DNA of 64,000 nucleotides, taken from positions 138,401 through 202,400 of the forward strand of contig DPDG01000077.1 in NCBI GenBank assembly GCA_003526375.1, written 5' to 3'. The position numbers were made by a program, and so were the translations under genes. The notes under the pieces were generated by a model that was not told the origin of the DNA, made no database searches, and worked only from the letters and a program-made list of their open reading frames with translations. The DNA is from Lentisphaeria bacterium. GTDB lineage: Bacteria > Verrucomicrobiota > Lentisphaeria > Victivallales > UBA1829. Shown piece by piece: positions 34,421 through 43,800 of this stretch. Positions within the stretch are counted from its first letter, which is position 1; every line of letters starts with the position of its first letter.

Positions 34421-34864
34421 CTATTCCTGTCTTTCTTCTGGTTCCATTGTTTCCCTGTTCCGAGGAACGAACTTCCTGTCGAATTTCAATAGAAGATAGA
34501 ATAAGGCAACAATGTAGGCGGAAAAAAGGAATAAGACAGGAACAATACCTATGCCACGGAAATAGTAATGCAAGATTTCAATGAGAAACAGAAAGGGAAA
34601 GTATAGAAGCATGAGTAATGCCATGCCGAATGATTGATGGGATAAGCTGAAAATAAAGACAGAAAATAGAGCGAAAAGCAGGGAAAACATCAAATGGCGC
34701 CTTTTGCTGTAAGGCACTTTTTCTCCCAGTCTGTAGCCGCATAACCACGGCAGCAGGAATGCAAACAGGGCACCGAGCAGGAACACCCAATAAACCGGAT
34801 CGGGATAATGCTGATTGAATATCTCACGGCAGATTCCCGTAAAAGCTTCTTGTATTGCTTCCAT
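34421..34864 (-). CDS. Small four-helix membrane protein, tandem paralogue 2
   Basis: A 147-residue membrane protein with about four hydrophobic segments (VFLLGALFAFLLPWLCGY, LMFSLLFALFSVFIFSL, GMALLMLLYFPFLFLIEIL, VLFLFSAYIVALFYLLL). Between helices 1 and 2 is RLGEKVPYSKRRH, and the tail is LLKFDRKFVPRNRETMEPEERQE. Both are nearly identical to those of the upstream gene, while the middle differs. The two genes are 2 bp apart, with the SD (GACAGGAT) inside the end of the upstream gene. No family is recognised. Confidence 0.75.
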   Translation of the reverse strand: MEAIQEAFTGICREIFNQHYPDPVYWVFLLGALFAFLLPWLCGYRLGEKVPYSKRRHLMFSLLFALFSVFIFSLSHQSFGMALLMLLYFPFLFLIEILHYYFRGIGIVPVLFLFSAYIVALFYLLLKFDRKFVPRNRETMEPEERQE

Positions 34865-34866
34865 TC

Positions 34867-35325
34867 TTATTTATCCTGTCTTTCTTCCGGTTCCATTGTT
34901 TCCCTGTTCCGAGGAACGAACTTCCTGTCGAATTTCAATAGAAGATATGCGGCTGCAATTACATAAACGGGGTAAAACAGGAGCGAAATATTCCACAGAA
35001 CAGCATAAAGAATCCAGTAGGGGAGATAAAGCCATCCGGTCAGCTCCGTTGCAAATGTTCCGCTGATGCGCGGATCGGAATACAGCTGGTTGCCGAGTGC
35101 GGCAAGGATCGGCAGAATAAAAAGGACGAGCGAAAGAATCGCATGACGTTTTTTGCTGTAAGGCACCTTTTCTCCCAGTCTGTAGCCGCATAGCCACGGC
35201 AGCAGGAATGCAAACAGAGCTCCGAGCAGGATCACCCACCGGAGCTGTTCATAAACCGGGCTGAGATAGCGCAACCCGAACATGGCATTCAATGTGCATC
35301 CGGGACATGCAAGCATGATATTCAT
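34867..35325 (-). CDS. Small four-helix membrane protein, tandem paralogue 1
   Basis: A 152-residue membrane protein, the first of a tandem pair. It shares the segments LLGALFAFLLPWLCGYRLGEKVPYSK and YLLLKFDRKFVPRNRETMEPEERQ with the downstream copy, but has an unrelated N-terminus (MNIMLACPGCTLNAMFGLRYLSP) with two cysteines. The middle helices differ. AAAAGGAGA precedes the start. A function cannot be inferred. The near-identical 3' ends at DNA level suggest gene conversion or a recent duplication. Confidence 0.75.
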   Translation of the reverse strand: MNIMLACPGCTLNAMFGLRYLSPVYEQLRWVILLGALFAFLLPWLCGYRLGEKVPYSKKRHAILSLVLFILPILAALGNQLYSDPRISGTFATELTGWLYLPYWILYAVLWNISLLFYPVYVIAAAYLLLKFDRKFVPRNRETMEPEERQDK

Positions 35326-35418
35326 GATGCTTCTCCTTTTTTACGGCGAAACCATGATAATTTGTTTTATTATGCTCCTCTGATCATATATTATCATCAT
35401 AAACCGGAAATGCAAATG

Positions 35419-35456
35419 AAAAAAGAGATTCCGCATCGTGATGACACGGAATCTCT
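35419..35456 (-). terminator. Terminator of the RRM protein gene
   Basis: On the minus strand AGAGATTCCG and its inverse (10-bp stem, 13-base loop) are followed by TTTTTTC, 28 bp past the stop at 35484. Confidence 0.85.
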
Positions 35457-35483
35457 TCTGAAAGATATTACAGGAAGTAAATC

Positions 35484-35792
35484 TTAGTAGCTGTTGCGGA
35501 ATCCGCCTCTGCGGTTGCCGCCGCCGAAACCGCCGCGACTCGGGCGTTCTTCGCGGGGGCGCGCCTCGTTGACGACGAGAGCACGGCCGCCGTGACTGGT
35601 TCCGTTCATGCCGTCAATCGCTTTCCGGGCTTCCGCACTGTCGTTCATTTCGACAAATCCGAATCCTTTGGCGCGGCCTGTGTCGCGGTCCATCACGAGA
35701 CGGGCGCTGTTGACGGTTCCGAATGCGCTGAATGCATCATTGAGGTCGGCTTCGGTCATGGAGTAAGGCATGTTGCCTACGTAGATGTTCAT
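35484..35792 (-). CDS. RNA-recognition-motif (RRM) RNA-binding protein
   Basis: A 102-residue single RRM protein. RNP2 is NIYVGNMPYSM at the N-terminus and RNP1 is AKGFGFVEM, with the intervening FSAFGTVNSARLVMDRDTG. A Gly/Arg-rich tail (GGFGGGNRRGGFRNSY) follows. This matches bacterial Rbp proteins known from cyanobacteria and many PVC and Bacteroidetes genomes, where they bind RNA and often respond to cold. AAAAGGAAA precedes ATG 35792; the frame extends upstream but that start would lie inside a hairpin. A long leader lies upstream, and a terminator follows. Confidence 0.93.
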   Translation of the reverse strand: MNIYVGNMPYSMTEADLNDAFSAFGTVNSARLVMDRDTGRAKGFGFVEMNDSAEARKAIDGMNGTSHGGRALVVNEARPREERPSRGGFGGGNRRGGFRNSY

Positions 35793-36109
35793 AATGTTTT
35801 TCCTTTTCTGCCACAGTTTCTGCGGCAAGTTTTAATTGTTTTGTGCTTTCTCCGGATAGAGGTGAATGTTTTAATCCATTTGAAATCGCCGGATAGAGAG
35901 TGGAGAAAGCGCAATTTGCTGCAACCATCAGGAAATGACATACGGAATATCTGAAACTCTGCAACAGAGTAACGATCAGGATTGGAATGCCTTAGAAGAC
36001 ATTGTGGGTAAGAATCAAATAAAAAAATCCCGGTAACAGTCAGAAAGTCGCTGGTTTCAAATGACCGGACTCGTTCCGGCCGCATTGCGATTGGATCTGA
36101 AAGATTATA
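35793..36109 (-). promoter_or_regulatory. Promoter and ~300-base structured leader of the RRM gene
   Basis: On the minus strand a TATAAT box at 36109-36104 predicts a leader of about 305 bases. It contains a GC hairpin (CCGGAACGAGTCCGG, about 36065-36079), a 9-bp stem pairing 35902-35910 with 35845-35853 (GCTTTCTCC / GGAGAAAGC), and an 8-bp hairpin (35809-35827) right beside the ribosome-binding site. This arrangement resembles cold-responsive leaders. The rest of the gene-free 35793-36283 stretch holds the next gene's promoter. Confidence 0.45.
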
Positions 36110-36226
36110 TTACTAATGTAACGGTGTTTTTCCATAATGCAACCGGATATTTGAAAATAAATGAAAAATAATTTTTTACACCGTAATTACAATACGTATT
36201 CCGATATTTTTCCGACGGGAGGTTAT

Positions 36227-36255
36227 TTGCAAGTGAAAAGAATCGGATATATTGT
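36227..36255 (+). promoter_or_regulatory. Promoter of the P-loop kinase gene
   Basis: TTGCAA (36227-36232), a 17-base spacer and TATTGT (36250-36255), 28 bp before the start codon. Confidence 0.45.
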
Positions 36256-36283
36256 ATTGAGTTAAAAGAGAGGCGGGTTCAGT

Positions 36284-36796
36284 ATGCGCAGAATTCTGGT
36301 TGTCGGTTGCTGTGGTGCGGGAAAAACAACTTTGTCACGGGAACTGGGGGAGATTCTCCGGATTCCGGTTTATCATCTGGACCGTTATTTCTGGAAGCCG
36401 GGCTGGGTCGAGGACTCCAGGGAGAATTTTGATGCTGCTCTGGCGAAGCTTCTTCAGGAGGATGCGTGGATCATGGACGGCAATTACGGGCGCACTTTTC
36501 CCGAACGCCTGAAATATGCGGATACGGTTATTTTTCTGAAATACCCGCGCTGTCTCTGCCTCCGCCGGGTTTTGAAGCGTTACCTGGATTATCGCGGCAG
36601 GACACGTCCCGATCTGACGGAGGGGTGTCTCGAACGACTGAATTTTGAGTTCCTGCGCTACATCTGGACATATAACAGAAAGATGCTTCCGAGGATGGAA
36701 CGGTATCTGAAAGAAGCTGGAAAAGGGTGCCGTTTGTATGTTTTCGACCGCCCGGAGGGAACAGAGGCGTTTTTGCGTTGTCTGAAACAGAAATAG
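36284..36796 (+). CDS. P-loop kinase of the topology-modulation/FlaR-like family
   Basis: A 170-residue nucleoside/adenylate-kinase-like P-loop protein. Walker A is GCCGAGKTT (residues 8-16), followed by LGEILRIPVYHLDRYFWKPGW. This pattern is typical of proteins annotated as DNA topology modulation protein or FlaR-like. Further marks are WIMDGNYGRTFPERLKYADTVIFLKYPR and a helical lid (RRVLKRYLDYRGRTRPD). The phosphate acceptor is unknown. GAGAGGCGGG precedes the start. It is monocistronic and converges on the sixA-like gene. Confidence 0.82.
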   Translation: MRRILVVGCCGAGKTTLSRELGEILRIPVYHLDRYFWKPGWVEDSRENFDAALAKLLQEDAWIMDGNYGRTFPERLKYADTVIFLKYPRCLCLRRVLKRYLDYRGRTRPDLTEGCLERLNFEFLRYIWTYNRKMLPRMERYLKEAGKGCRLYVFDRPEGTEAFLRCLKQK

Positions 36797-36866
36797 CGAA
36801 AGGGCGGAGCAATGCGCAGCCTTGCCGCCATGTATGCGGAGTATTTTTGAGTAAAAAAGGACGGTG

Positions 36867-37346
36867 TCAGCTGTTCTGAAAGCGGAGGTTCGGAGGTGTC
36901 GCCGCGAGTTTTTTCCAGCAGTCCGCCGGGAATTCGAGAGAGCAGACGGAACAGGTCGGGAAAGAACCGGAGAACTGCGGGTAAAGACGCATGACCAGCT
37001 CCGCGACGGTCGGATTGTGCCCGAACAGAATGACACGGCTGACTGCGTCGTTCCAATGTGAAATGACCTGAATGATGTCGGAAGCCGAACCCGTATAGAT
37101 CAGCATGTCCGTGAGAATCGCGTCCCGCGGAATATTGAACGCGGCGGCGAAGATGCGCGCGGTCTGCACGGCTCTCTGCGCGGGACTGGAGATCAGCATT
37201 TCCGGTTGGAGGATGTTCTGCGCTGTTTTCCGGGAAACCCGGTCTGCTTCCGATATTCCGCATTCCGTCAGGGAACGCTCAAAATCGGAATGAAGGTTTC
37301 TGAGCGGTTCCGCTTCGGCATGGCGCACAATGGTCAAGTATTTCAT
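36867..37346 (-). CDS. sixA: SixA-type phosphohistidine phosphatase
   Basis: A 159-residue histidine-phosphatase-superfamily protein of SixA size. The catalytic His9 lies in TIVRHAEAEP, Arg58 in LISSPAQRAVQTA, and His110 in LFGHNPTVAEL. SixA proteins remove phosphate from phosphohistidine in phosphotransfer proteins. The first motif reads RHAEA, as in SixA, rather than RHGE/RHGQ. The gene follows the Deg-type protease with a 15-bp gap and is probably translated from the same mRNA, although no functional link is obvious. Confidence 0.85.
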   Translation of the reverse strand: MKYLTIVRHAEAEPLRNLHSDFERSLTECGISEADRVSRKTAQNILQPEMLISSPAQRAVQTARIFAAAFNIPRDAILTDMLIYTGSASDIIQVISHWNDAVSRVILFGHNPTVAELVMRLYPQFSGSFPTCSVCSLEFPADCWKKLAATPPNLRFQNS

Positions 37347-37361
37347 GATCAGCCCTCCCTG

Positions 37362-38747
37362 TTATCTGACCGGCAGTTTCACCTTCTGTTTTGCGAGATA
37401 ATGCTTTCCGCCGATTATGACGGGCGTGATGAAAACCGCTTCCGCCGTGTCGTTGTAGTGGAGACGGTTCATCGCCACCGCCAGATCCGTGGCGGAGTTG
37501 ATGTTGGTTGAATTGATCTTGACCAGCAGGTCGCCCCGTTTGACCTCCGACGGCGTGTTCGGCAGAATGCCGCAGACGACCAGCCCGGAATCCAGCGCAT
37601 ACGGAATTTCCCGCGCCAGTTCCGGCGTTATGACGGCGAGATCAAGCCCTAGTTTTTCTCTGGCGTTTTCAAGCGAGTTACGGTAGGTGAGTTTGCGCGG
37701 CGTGATTGCATATTGCCTGCCGGAAGCTGTTGCGATCGTGACTGTCTGGTCCGGTTCCAGTGCGATGAGCTGCCGGCTGAGGTCCAGCAGATCGCAGAGT
37801 TTTTTCCCGTTGAATGAGACGATGACATCGCCTTTCCGCAGTCCTGCCTCCGCCGCCGGAGAGCCGTGAATAATATCCGCGACAATGATTTCCCCCGTGT
37901 CATTTTCCAGCGTTCTCTGTCCGGGGATGATTCCGAGGTAAAGGTGTTTGAAACGTTCCGGGATCATCCATTTGGCGATGACGTTCTCGATGCGGAACAG
38001 CGGAATGGCGAATCCGATTCCCGGCGCATTTTCGTAGACGGACATATTCATGCCGATCACTTCGCCGTCAATATTGATGAGCGGGCCGCCGCTGTTGCCG
38101 GGGTATACGATGGCGTCCGTCTGGAGAATGTCGGAGAAGATGACGCGTCCCTTGTAGGTGAACTTGCGCATCTTTCCGCTGAGCGTTCCGACGGAGATGG
38201 AGCTGTCGAGCCCGAACGGATTCCCGACGGCAATCACGGTTTCTCCGAGATAGAGTTTTCCGGTATTGTCGCAGGTGATCGCCTGAAGATTCGGCGGAGG
38301 ATTTTTGATGCTGAGGAGCGCAATGTCGTTGACCTGGTCATCCGCCACGACGTTGGCGTCGTAAGCCTTGCCGTTGGTCAGCGTGACCATGATGCGCGTC
38401 GCCCGGTTCACGACGTGCGCGTTTGTGACCACGAGCCCCGATTTATCTATGATGAAACCACTTCCGAGGGAGTAGGTTTTCTGCTGTTTCTGAGCGTTGA
38501 TGAATTCGTCGAACATGTTCTGGTAGGGGCCGTTGTGGACATCCCGCGTCACGATCCGTTCCGTGCCGATATTGACCACGGCGGGCATGACTCTTTCAAT
38601 GGCTTTGACCACTTCGTTGCGGCGTCTTGAGCCGCCCGGTTCCTCCGGATTTGCGGACGATTGTGCGTGTTTCGGCGGGAAAATGAGAAAAGCAAGCACA
38701 ATTATCAGCACTGCAATGACAAAAAGACTTGATTTTTTCGCATTCAT
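37362..38747 (-). CDS. DegP/DegS-type serine protease with two PDZ domains
   Basis: A 461-residue periplasmic HtrA-family protease. One N-terminal membrane helix or uncleaved signal (residues 7-24) is followed by a Ser/Pro-rich linker, then the trypsin-like domain with the triad His111 (VVTNAHVV), Asp141 (VNDIALL) and Ser219 (YPGNSGGPL). Two PDZ domains follow (about 265-355 with GSPAAEAGLRKGDVIVSFNGK, and about 370-455 with LPNTPSEVKRGDLLVKINS). It degrades or refolds misfolded envelope proteins. Two PDZ domains make it DegP/DegQ-like, while the anchor is DegS-like. It is in an operon with sixA. Confidence 0.93.
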   Translation of the reverse strand: MNAKKSSLFVIAVLIIVLAFLIFPPKHAQSSANPEEPGGSRRRNEVVKAIERVMPAVVNIGTERIVTRDVHNGPYQNMFDEFINAQKQQKTYSLGSGFIIDKSGLVVTNAHVVNRATRIMVTLTNGKAYDANVVADDQVNDIALLSIKNPPPNLQAITCDNTGKLYLGETVIAVGNPFGLDSSISVGTLSGKMRKFTYKGRVIFSDILQTDAIVYPGNSGGPLINIDGEVIGMNMSVYENAPGIGFAIPLFRIENVIAKWMIPERFKHLYLGIIPGQRTLENDTGEIIVADIIHGSPAAEAGLRKGDVIVSFNGKKLCDLLDLSRQLIALEPDQTVTIATASGRQYAITPRKLTYRNSLENAREKLGLDLAVITPELAREIPYALDSGLVVCGILPNTPSEVKRGDLLVKINSTNINSATDLAVAMNRLHYNDTAEAVFITPVIIGGKHYLAKQKVKLPVR

Positions 38748-38800
38748 GATAAATATTCCCTTATGATGATTCAGTTAAGAATAACCGATAACGGGAAAAA

Positions 38801-40150
38801 ATGCAAACAGAAAAACAAAATATTCCGGAGAGTTTTTTGGTCGCGGAAATGGAATACGCCTGTGAGTCGGAGATGCAGTCCGCGTGGGACCGCTTGCCGA
38901 ACGGTGTTCCGTTGAGGCTGAATGACGGTTCCGAAGCCGTGATTCTCTCTCATGGAATCTGGAATATGGAGGCGGGTCCGGATTTTCTGAACGCAAAGAT
39001 CATGCGGAACGGCAGGATCATGCGCGGCGATATCGAGCTTCACCGGAAAAGTTCCGATTTCATCCGTCACGGGCACTTGGAGGACGCCGCTTACAATGAT
39101 GTGATTCTGCATGTCGTTTCGGAGGATGATCTGGCAGGCGACCCGTCGGCTCCTCTGCGCGAACTGCCCGTTTTTATTATGAAAAATGAAGAATTCGAGG
39201 CGATTCTTGCCAATCCTCCGAAAGGTTCCTGTTGTCGCGTGCTCCCGTTCATGGAGGATGCGGAGCTCTGTTCCTTTTTCACGGATGCGGGAGTGGAACG
39301 GATGTACAAAAAATCGGAGACGGTTCTTGCCAATATGATTGCCTCCGGCAGCAGTTACGGCTTTCTGGAACGGCTGTTTTCCGCGGCGGGATATAAGAAC
39401 AATTCCCTCCAGTTCTGCGATCTGCTGACCCGTTACATGAAGTATCCGGCAGGGGTGAGAGAAAAGTATTACCGGGCGATTCTGTGGGGTGAGTCCGGTA
39501 TGCTGCCCGATCCGTCCCGCGAGGTGCTGCCGCCGGAAAATGTGGAGTACGCCAAGACCCTCTGGAACGAATTCTGGGCGTTGCGTCTGCGCTCTCTGCC
39601 TCTGATAGAATGGCGGCGCGACTCGGTGCGCCCCGCGAATACTCCGGAACGGCGGCTGGCGATGATCTGCGCTTTTCTTGAACGTTTTACCGAGGACCCG
39701 CTTCCCTCGTTTTCGGAAGACCTGGCGTCGATGGATTCCGAGGTGTTCCTGAAAAAATATATGTATCTTTTCAAGTGTTCCGACGAATTCTGGGATTGCC
39801 GTTTCACGTTCCGTTCGGAACCCGTGAAACGGCCTCTTGCGGTATTGAGCGCTTCGCGTTCGCTGATCTTTCTGGTGGATGTGCTGATGCCCTCGTTTCT
39901 CGCCTATGCAAAGCTGAATTCGGATGAGGCACTGACGGAAGCCGCTCTGCGCCTCCTGAAAATTCTGCCGGCGACGGAAAGCAATACTGTTTTCCGCAAT
40001 GCCCTGAAGACATGGTTCAGGGGAGGCGAGGCGCGCATGGAAAAACTTTTTTCCTCCGCCGTGATGCGACAGGGGTGCATTCATATCTATAAAAATTATT
40101 GTGCGGAGACCGCCGCCGATTGCGAGTCGTGTCTTCTTGCGAACTCATAA
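38801..40150 (+). CDS. DUF2851 family protein
   Basis: A 449-residue cytoplasmic protein matching the DUF2851 family: SESEMQSAWDRLPNGVPL-type start (residues 23-40), WNMEAGPDFLNAKI, GDIELHRKSSDFIRHGHLEDAAYNDVILHVV, and FLERLFSAAGYKNNSLQF. The GDIELH..W..H and ILHVV segments suggest a nuclease-like fold, but no activity is established that I know of. The C-terminus carries four cysteines (GCIHIYKNYCAETAADCESC), spaced C-x8-C-x6-C-x2-C, a possible metal or Fe-S site. It is followed by a DUF523 gene 11 bp downstream. Confidence 0.85.
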   Translation: MQTEKQNIPESFLVAEMEYACESEMQSAWDRLPNGVPLRLNDGSEAVILSHGIWNMEAGPDFLNAKIMRNGRIMRGDIELHRKSSDFIRHGHLEDAAYNDVILHVVSEDDLAGDPSAPLRELPVFIMKNEEFEAILANPPKGSCCRVLPFMEDAELCSFFTDAGVERMYKKSETVLANMIASGSSYGFLERLFSAAGYKNNSLQFCDLLTRYMKYPAGVREKYYRAILWGESGMLPDPSREVLPPENVEYAKTLWNEFWALRLRSLPLIEWRRDSVRPANTPERRLAMICAFLERFTEDPLPSFSEDLASMDSEVFLKKYMYLFKCSDEFWDCRFTFRSEPVKRPLAVLSASRSLIFLVDVLMPSFLAYAKLNSDEALTEAALRLLKILPATESNTVFRNALKTWFRGGEARMEKLFSSAVMRQGCIHIYKNYCAETAADCESCLLANS

Positions 40151-40161
40151 GGATGGAAATC

Positions 40162-40677
40162 ATGTCCCGTAAAAAGTTGAAAATCGGAGTCAGTGCATGT
40201 CTTCTCGGCATCAAATGCCGCTATGACGGCAAGGCGAAAGGCGATCCGCGGATTTATGAACTTCTGAAAGACAAGGTGGATTTGATTCCGATCTGCCCCG
40301 AGTTCAACTGCGGACTCGGAATTCCGCGTCCCCCGATGCGGTTGGAGGCGTCTCCGAAAGGCACGCGCATGAAGGTCATTGAGACGGGAGAAGACAAAAC
40401 GGAGGTCATGCGCGATTGGATTAATGTTGAGCTCAAGCTGTTGGAACGGATTGACATTGCGGCATTTATCTTCAAGGCGCGTTCCCCGAGCTGCGGGCTG
40501 CACGGCGTCGATCTTTTCAACAAAGACGGACGTTGCCTCGGCAAATGCGGGCGTGGGCTCTTTGCCGCCGCCCTCGTGCAGAGATTCCCGTGGATGACCG
40601 TCTGCGAGGAGGGCGATTTCCCCGAAGTCGCGGAAAAGCTGGTGATCGCCGTTCCTCCCGGACAGGAACGGAAATGA
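40162..40677 (+). CDS. DUF523 family protein
   Basis: A 171-residue DUF523 protein. The Cys-rich motifs are SACLLGIKCRYDGKAKGD, IPICPEFNCGLGIPRPPMRLE, and FKARSPSCGLHG. The conserved cysteines are likely to bind metal or an Fe-S cluster. The biochemical role is unsettled. The start at 40162 (MSRKKLKIGVSACLLG) has AAGGA at nine bases, just after the DUF2851 stop; the frame extends further upstream inside that gene without family similarity. It is co-transcribed with the DUF2851 gene. Confidence 0.88.
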   Translation: MSRKKLKIGVSACLLGIKCRYDGKAKGDPRIYELLKDKVDLIPICPEFNCGLGIPRPPMRLEASPKGTRMKVIETGEDKTEVMRDWINVELKLLERIDIAAFIFKARSPSCGLHGVDLFNKDGRCLGKCGRGLFAAALVQRFPWMTVCEEGDFPEVAEKLVIAVPPGQERK

Positions 40678-40743
40678 CTCCCGGATGCAGGACAGACTGG
40701 ATATCAAACCTGTTTTTGAATGAAGGCATTCCGTATGTGGTTG

Positions 40744-40776
40744 TCCGGCATCTCCGCAATATGCGGGAATGCCGGA
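40744..40776. terminator. Stem-loop between converging genes
   Basis: TCCGGCAT-CT-CCGCA pairs with TGCGG-GA-ATGCCGGA around a 3-base loop. There is no T-tract, so termination is only probable. Confidence 0.45.
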
Positions 40777-40803
40777 CGGTGGTATGAGTGATATTGTTTC
40801 AGT

Positions 40804-43800
40804 TCAGTCTTCGACGAAATAGCGGAACGGCTGTTTTCCGCCTTGTTTGAAGATCAGCGAGACTTCAAAGTTTTTCCGGCCGGAGGGCACATTCACATCG
40901 AATCCGACAGTTTTGTCTGCTGTCGCACGTCCCCTGATTTGTTTCCCGGACGGCAGTTCCAACACGACGGAGTCCGCTTTGCTGCCGTCATACAAAACGA
41001 ATTCAAGCCGGTTTTTTCCTCTTTTCAGAAGCGGCATTCCGATCGCCGCCGCTTGATAGTGTCCGTGTCCGTTGAGCAGGAGTGCCAGAGCCGTTCCGAA
41101 GGGCGGCAGTTTGATTGCCGTCTCTTTTCCTTCCGCAGTGAAAGGTATCCGGAAAACTCCCGGGTAGTCGACGGATACGGCATTCACCTCCCGGACGGTC
41201 TGGTGTTCCGGATTGACTGTGATGCTTGCGTTTTTGTCGAAATCCAGTGTGCCGAGCCGTGAATGCACCGGCGAGATTACGGTTGCCATATAGGAACCGT
41301 CTTTGAGGCGGAAGATGTTTCCGGCAGTGTTGGAAGGCAGCCGTATCGCATGTGCATTCAATACCCAGTCTCTTCCCTTCATGATCTCAAAGAGCGGAAG
41401 ATAACTTTCAGTTACGTTTGCCGGATCGTCATTTTTCGACACGGGCGAAGTCCACGCGATTACCGGATAAACTCCCCATGCAAGCGAGTGCTTGAAGCGG
41501 TCTTCAATCGTCCGCTGGTTGCCGGTCGTATGTGAAAAGACAATTGGGCGTTTCAGTCCGAAGAACTGGAAACACTGCGGGATGGGATGCACGCCGGGAT
41601 TTTCAATCAATACCGCATCGAGGTTGCGGTAGAGCTCGATCCCGACCGGTCCGTTGGCGTAGGAGCCTTTTCCCTGCGAACGTATCAGGCGGTAAGCCTT
41701 TTGAAGCATTTCATCCAGAGCGAAAGCCATCGTGAAGGCACGCTTGCCATTAATCATCGTGACGCCATCGTCATGTCCGAAATCCCATGAGATGTAGTCC
41801 ACGCGGTCGATGAAGACTCCGTCCACTGCCGGATAACGCTTCAGAGTTTTTTCCAGTTCTCCGTAGATGTGTCTGCCCCATGCCCCGTTTGGATTCTGGT
41901 TGAGGACGTAGTGTTCCGGGATGGCGATCGTATAGCGTCCGTCGGCGTCTTTGGCGATGTCGCTCCGGAATTCCTTCTCCGCATAGGGGATCCACACCTC
42001 GCTTGGATTCCAGTAAATGTAGTTGGCGATTCCGTGTTTTTTGAATTCATCAATCGTTTCGCGGTTGCGGGCGTAGGAACTCCACCAGTTATGAGGCCAG
42101 TTCATGACTTTGAGAGCGGATTTTTCTTTCTCGTAGCCATCCAGTGTCCACTGTCCTTTCTGTGACATTGTGCCATTGATGAATACCGACCATTCTTCAC
42201 GGTTGTCCGGCGCATAAATACCGTAGAACGGGAAATGCCCGCCGTAAATGTTGATCGCCACACCGCGCTTCTCCCAGTGAGCCGCGACTTCCTTGAAGTG
42301 CTGGTCCGGCCCGGAGAGACACAGCAGGCCTTCCCGTTCACGGGTTTGCGGTGCCGCAGTGAAATAGTCGGGGTAGCGCTCCAGCATCCAGGCAAAACCT
42401 GGGCGGAAATCGCTTTCATGTGCGATCAGCGCGACTCCGGTATTGATCTTTGAGCCCTGTCCGTAGCGGAAATGTTTGTAACGCATCTCCATGTTTCCGT
42501 TTTCAAGCAGGAAAGAGAGAGCGGGGCGTTTTAATTCAAAGGGAGAAATGACGCTGAGCCCGAAGTCAAAGCGGTCGTTTCCGAGGATAATCAGCGGCAT
42601 CAGCATACCGCCGTCATACCGGTAGCGGATCTCACCGGCGGAGAGGGACTCAAGAGGGACGCTTTTCGCCAGGGATGTGTTGAAGACCGTCTCAAATGCC
42701 TTCATGATCGGCATTGTATAAGAGACCCTTATTTCGCGGTCGCGTGTCGTGGGCACAGCCGTGAGTTCCGCATCCCAGCGCAGATGCGCATTGTCCACGC
42801 GGAAATATTCCAGGCATTTTCCGCCGTCGGGCAGGGTGCGTGTGACTTCCAGCGCAACCGCGCCGCCGTCTTCCGTTTGCCTTATGGAATGGAATGCAGC
42901 AGGAAAGTCTGCGTTTCTGCCGTTTTCCACACATTTGAGATCAAGGGATGCGGGAGCGTTGAAAAGATTCACATACGGCGTGACATGTTTCGGAACCAGC
43001 GAGACCAGCCTGCCGGTGTCCGCTGCAACTGCTGCTTCAAAACGATTGTTGCCGAGAATGTAGTGATTCCCGTTCTTCCTGACATAAGGCGCGGGAAGAG
43101 AGGTTCCTTTTTCAATGAGACTGCCCCGGGTTAAAGCCGCCCTGGCACTTTCCACCAGGCTTGCATCGTCGAAACGGATGGTGCCGTTTGCCTGGAAAAG
43201 CCCGAAGATGATGACCAGTTTGCGTGCGTTGGGCAGGGTGCGGATCGTTTTTCCGAATTTCCGGAACGGTGTATTTTCCTGTATGGTGACAGCATCGACG
43301 GATGAGATCAGCTCACCGCGCCCGTTCAACTGCCATATCGCGACGATTCCGGCGCCTTTGCCGTGTGCTGTGCGCTTTGTCAGTTTTTCCGTGGATGCCC
43401 AGACTGAAAAGTCATACAGTGTATCCGGCTTGAAGTCACTGACCACATACTGCACATTGCCTTCGCCGTCTTTCGTGCTGCCGGAAATTCGGAGTGCACC
43501 GCCGCCGTTGCGTCCGGTATCCGGTTCGACGGCGAACATCCGGTTATTGCCGGTACATGCCCACGACGGAGAGAGAGCATTGCCTTCAGACAGTTCAAAA
43601 TCACCGTTTTCAATCTTGTTGGCTGATTCCGGGGCGATTCCCAGGGAGAGATCGTCAAACCAGACCGACCCGTTTGCCTGGAAGAGTCCGAGAATAATCT
43701 TGAGCCGGCGCGTCTCCGGCAGCGTCTTGAATGTTTTCACATATTTTTTCCAGCCCGTCGGTTCCGTGACGGCGACTGCATCGATTGCGGTAAGCAGCTT

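Noticed and set aside
34424..35000. Repeated DNA at 34424 and 34870 as an insertion-sequence or CRISPR repeat
   Set aside because: The repeat is coding and in frame in both paralogous genes; there are no spacers and no transposase.
38771..40084. 437-codon minus-strand open frame
   Set aside because: Antisense to the DUF2851 gene, which carries family motifs.
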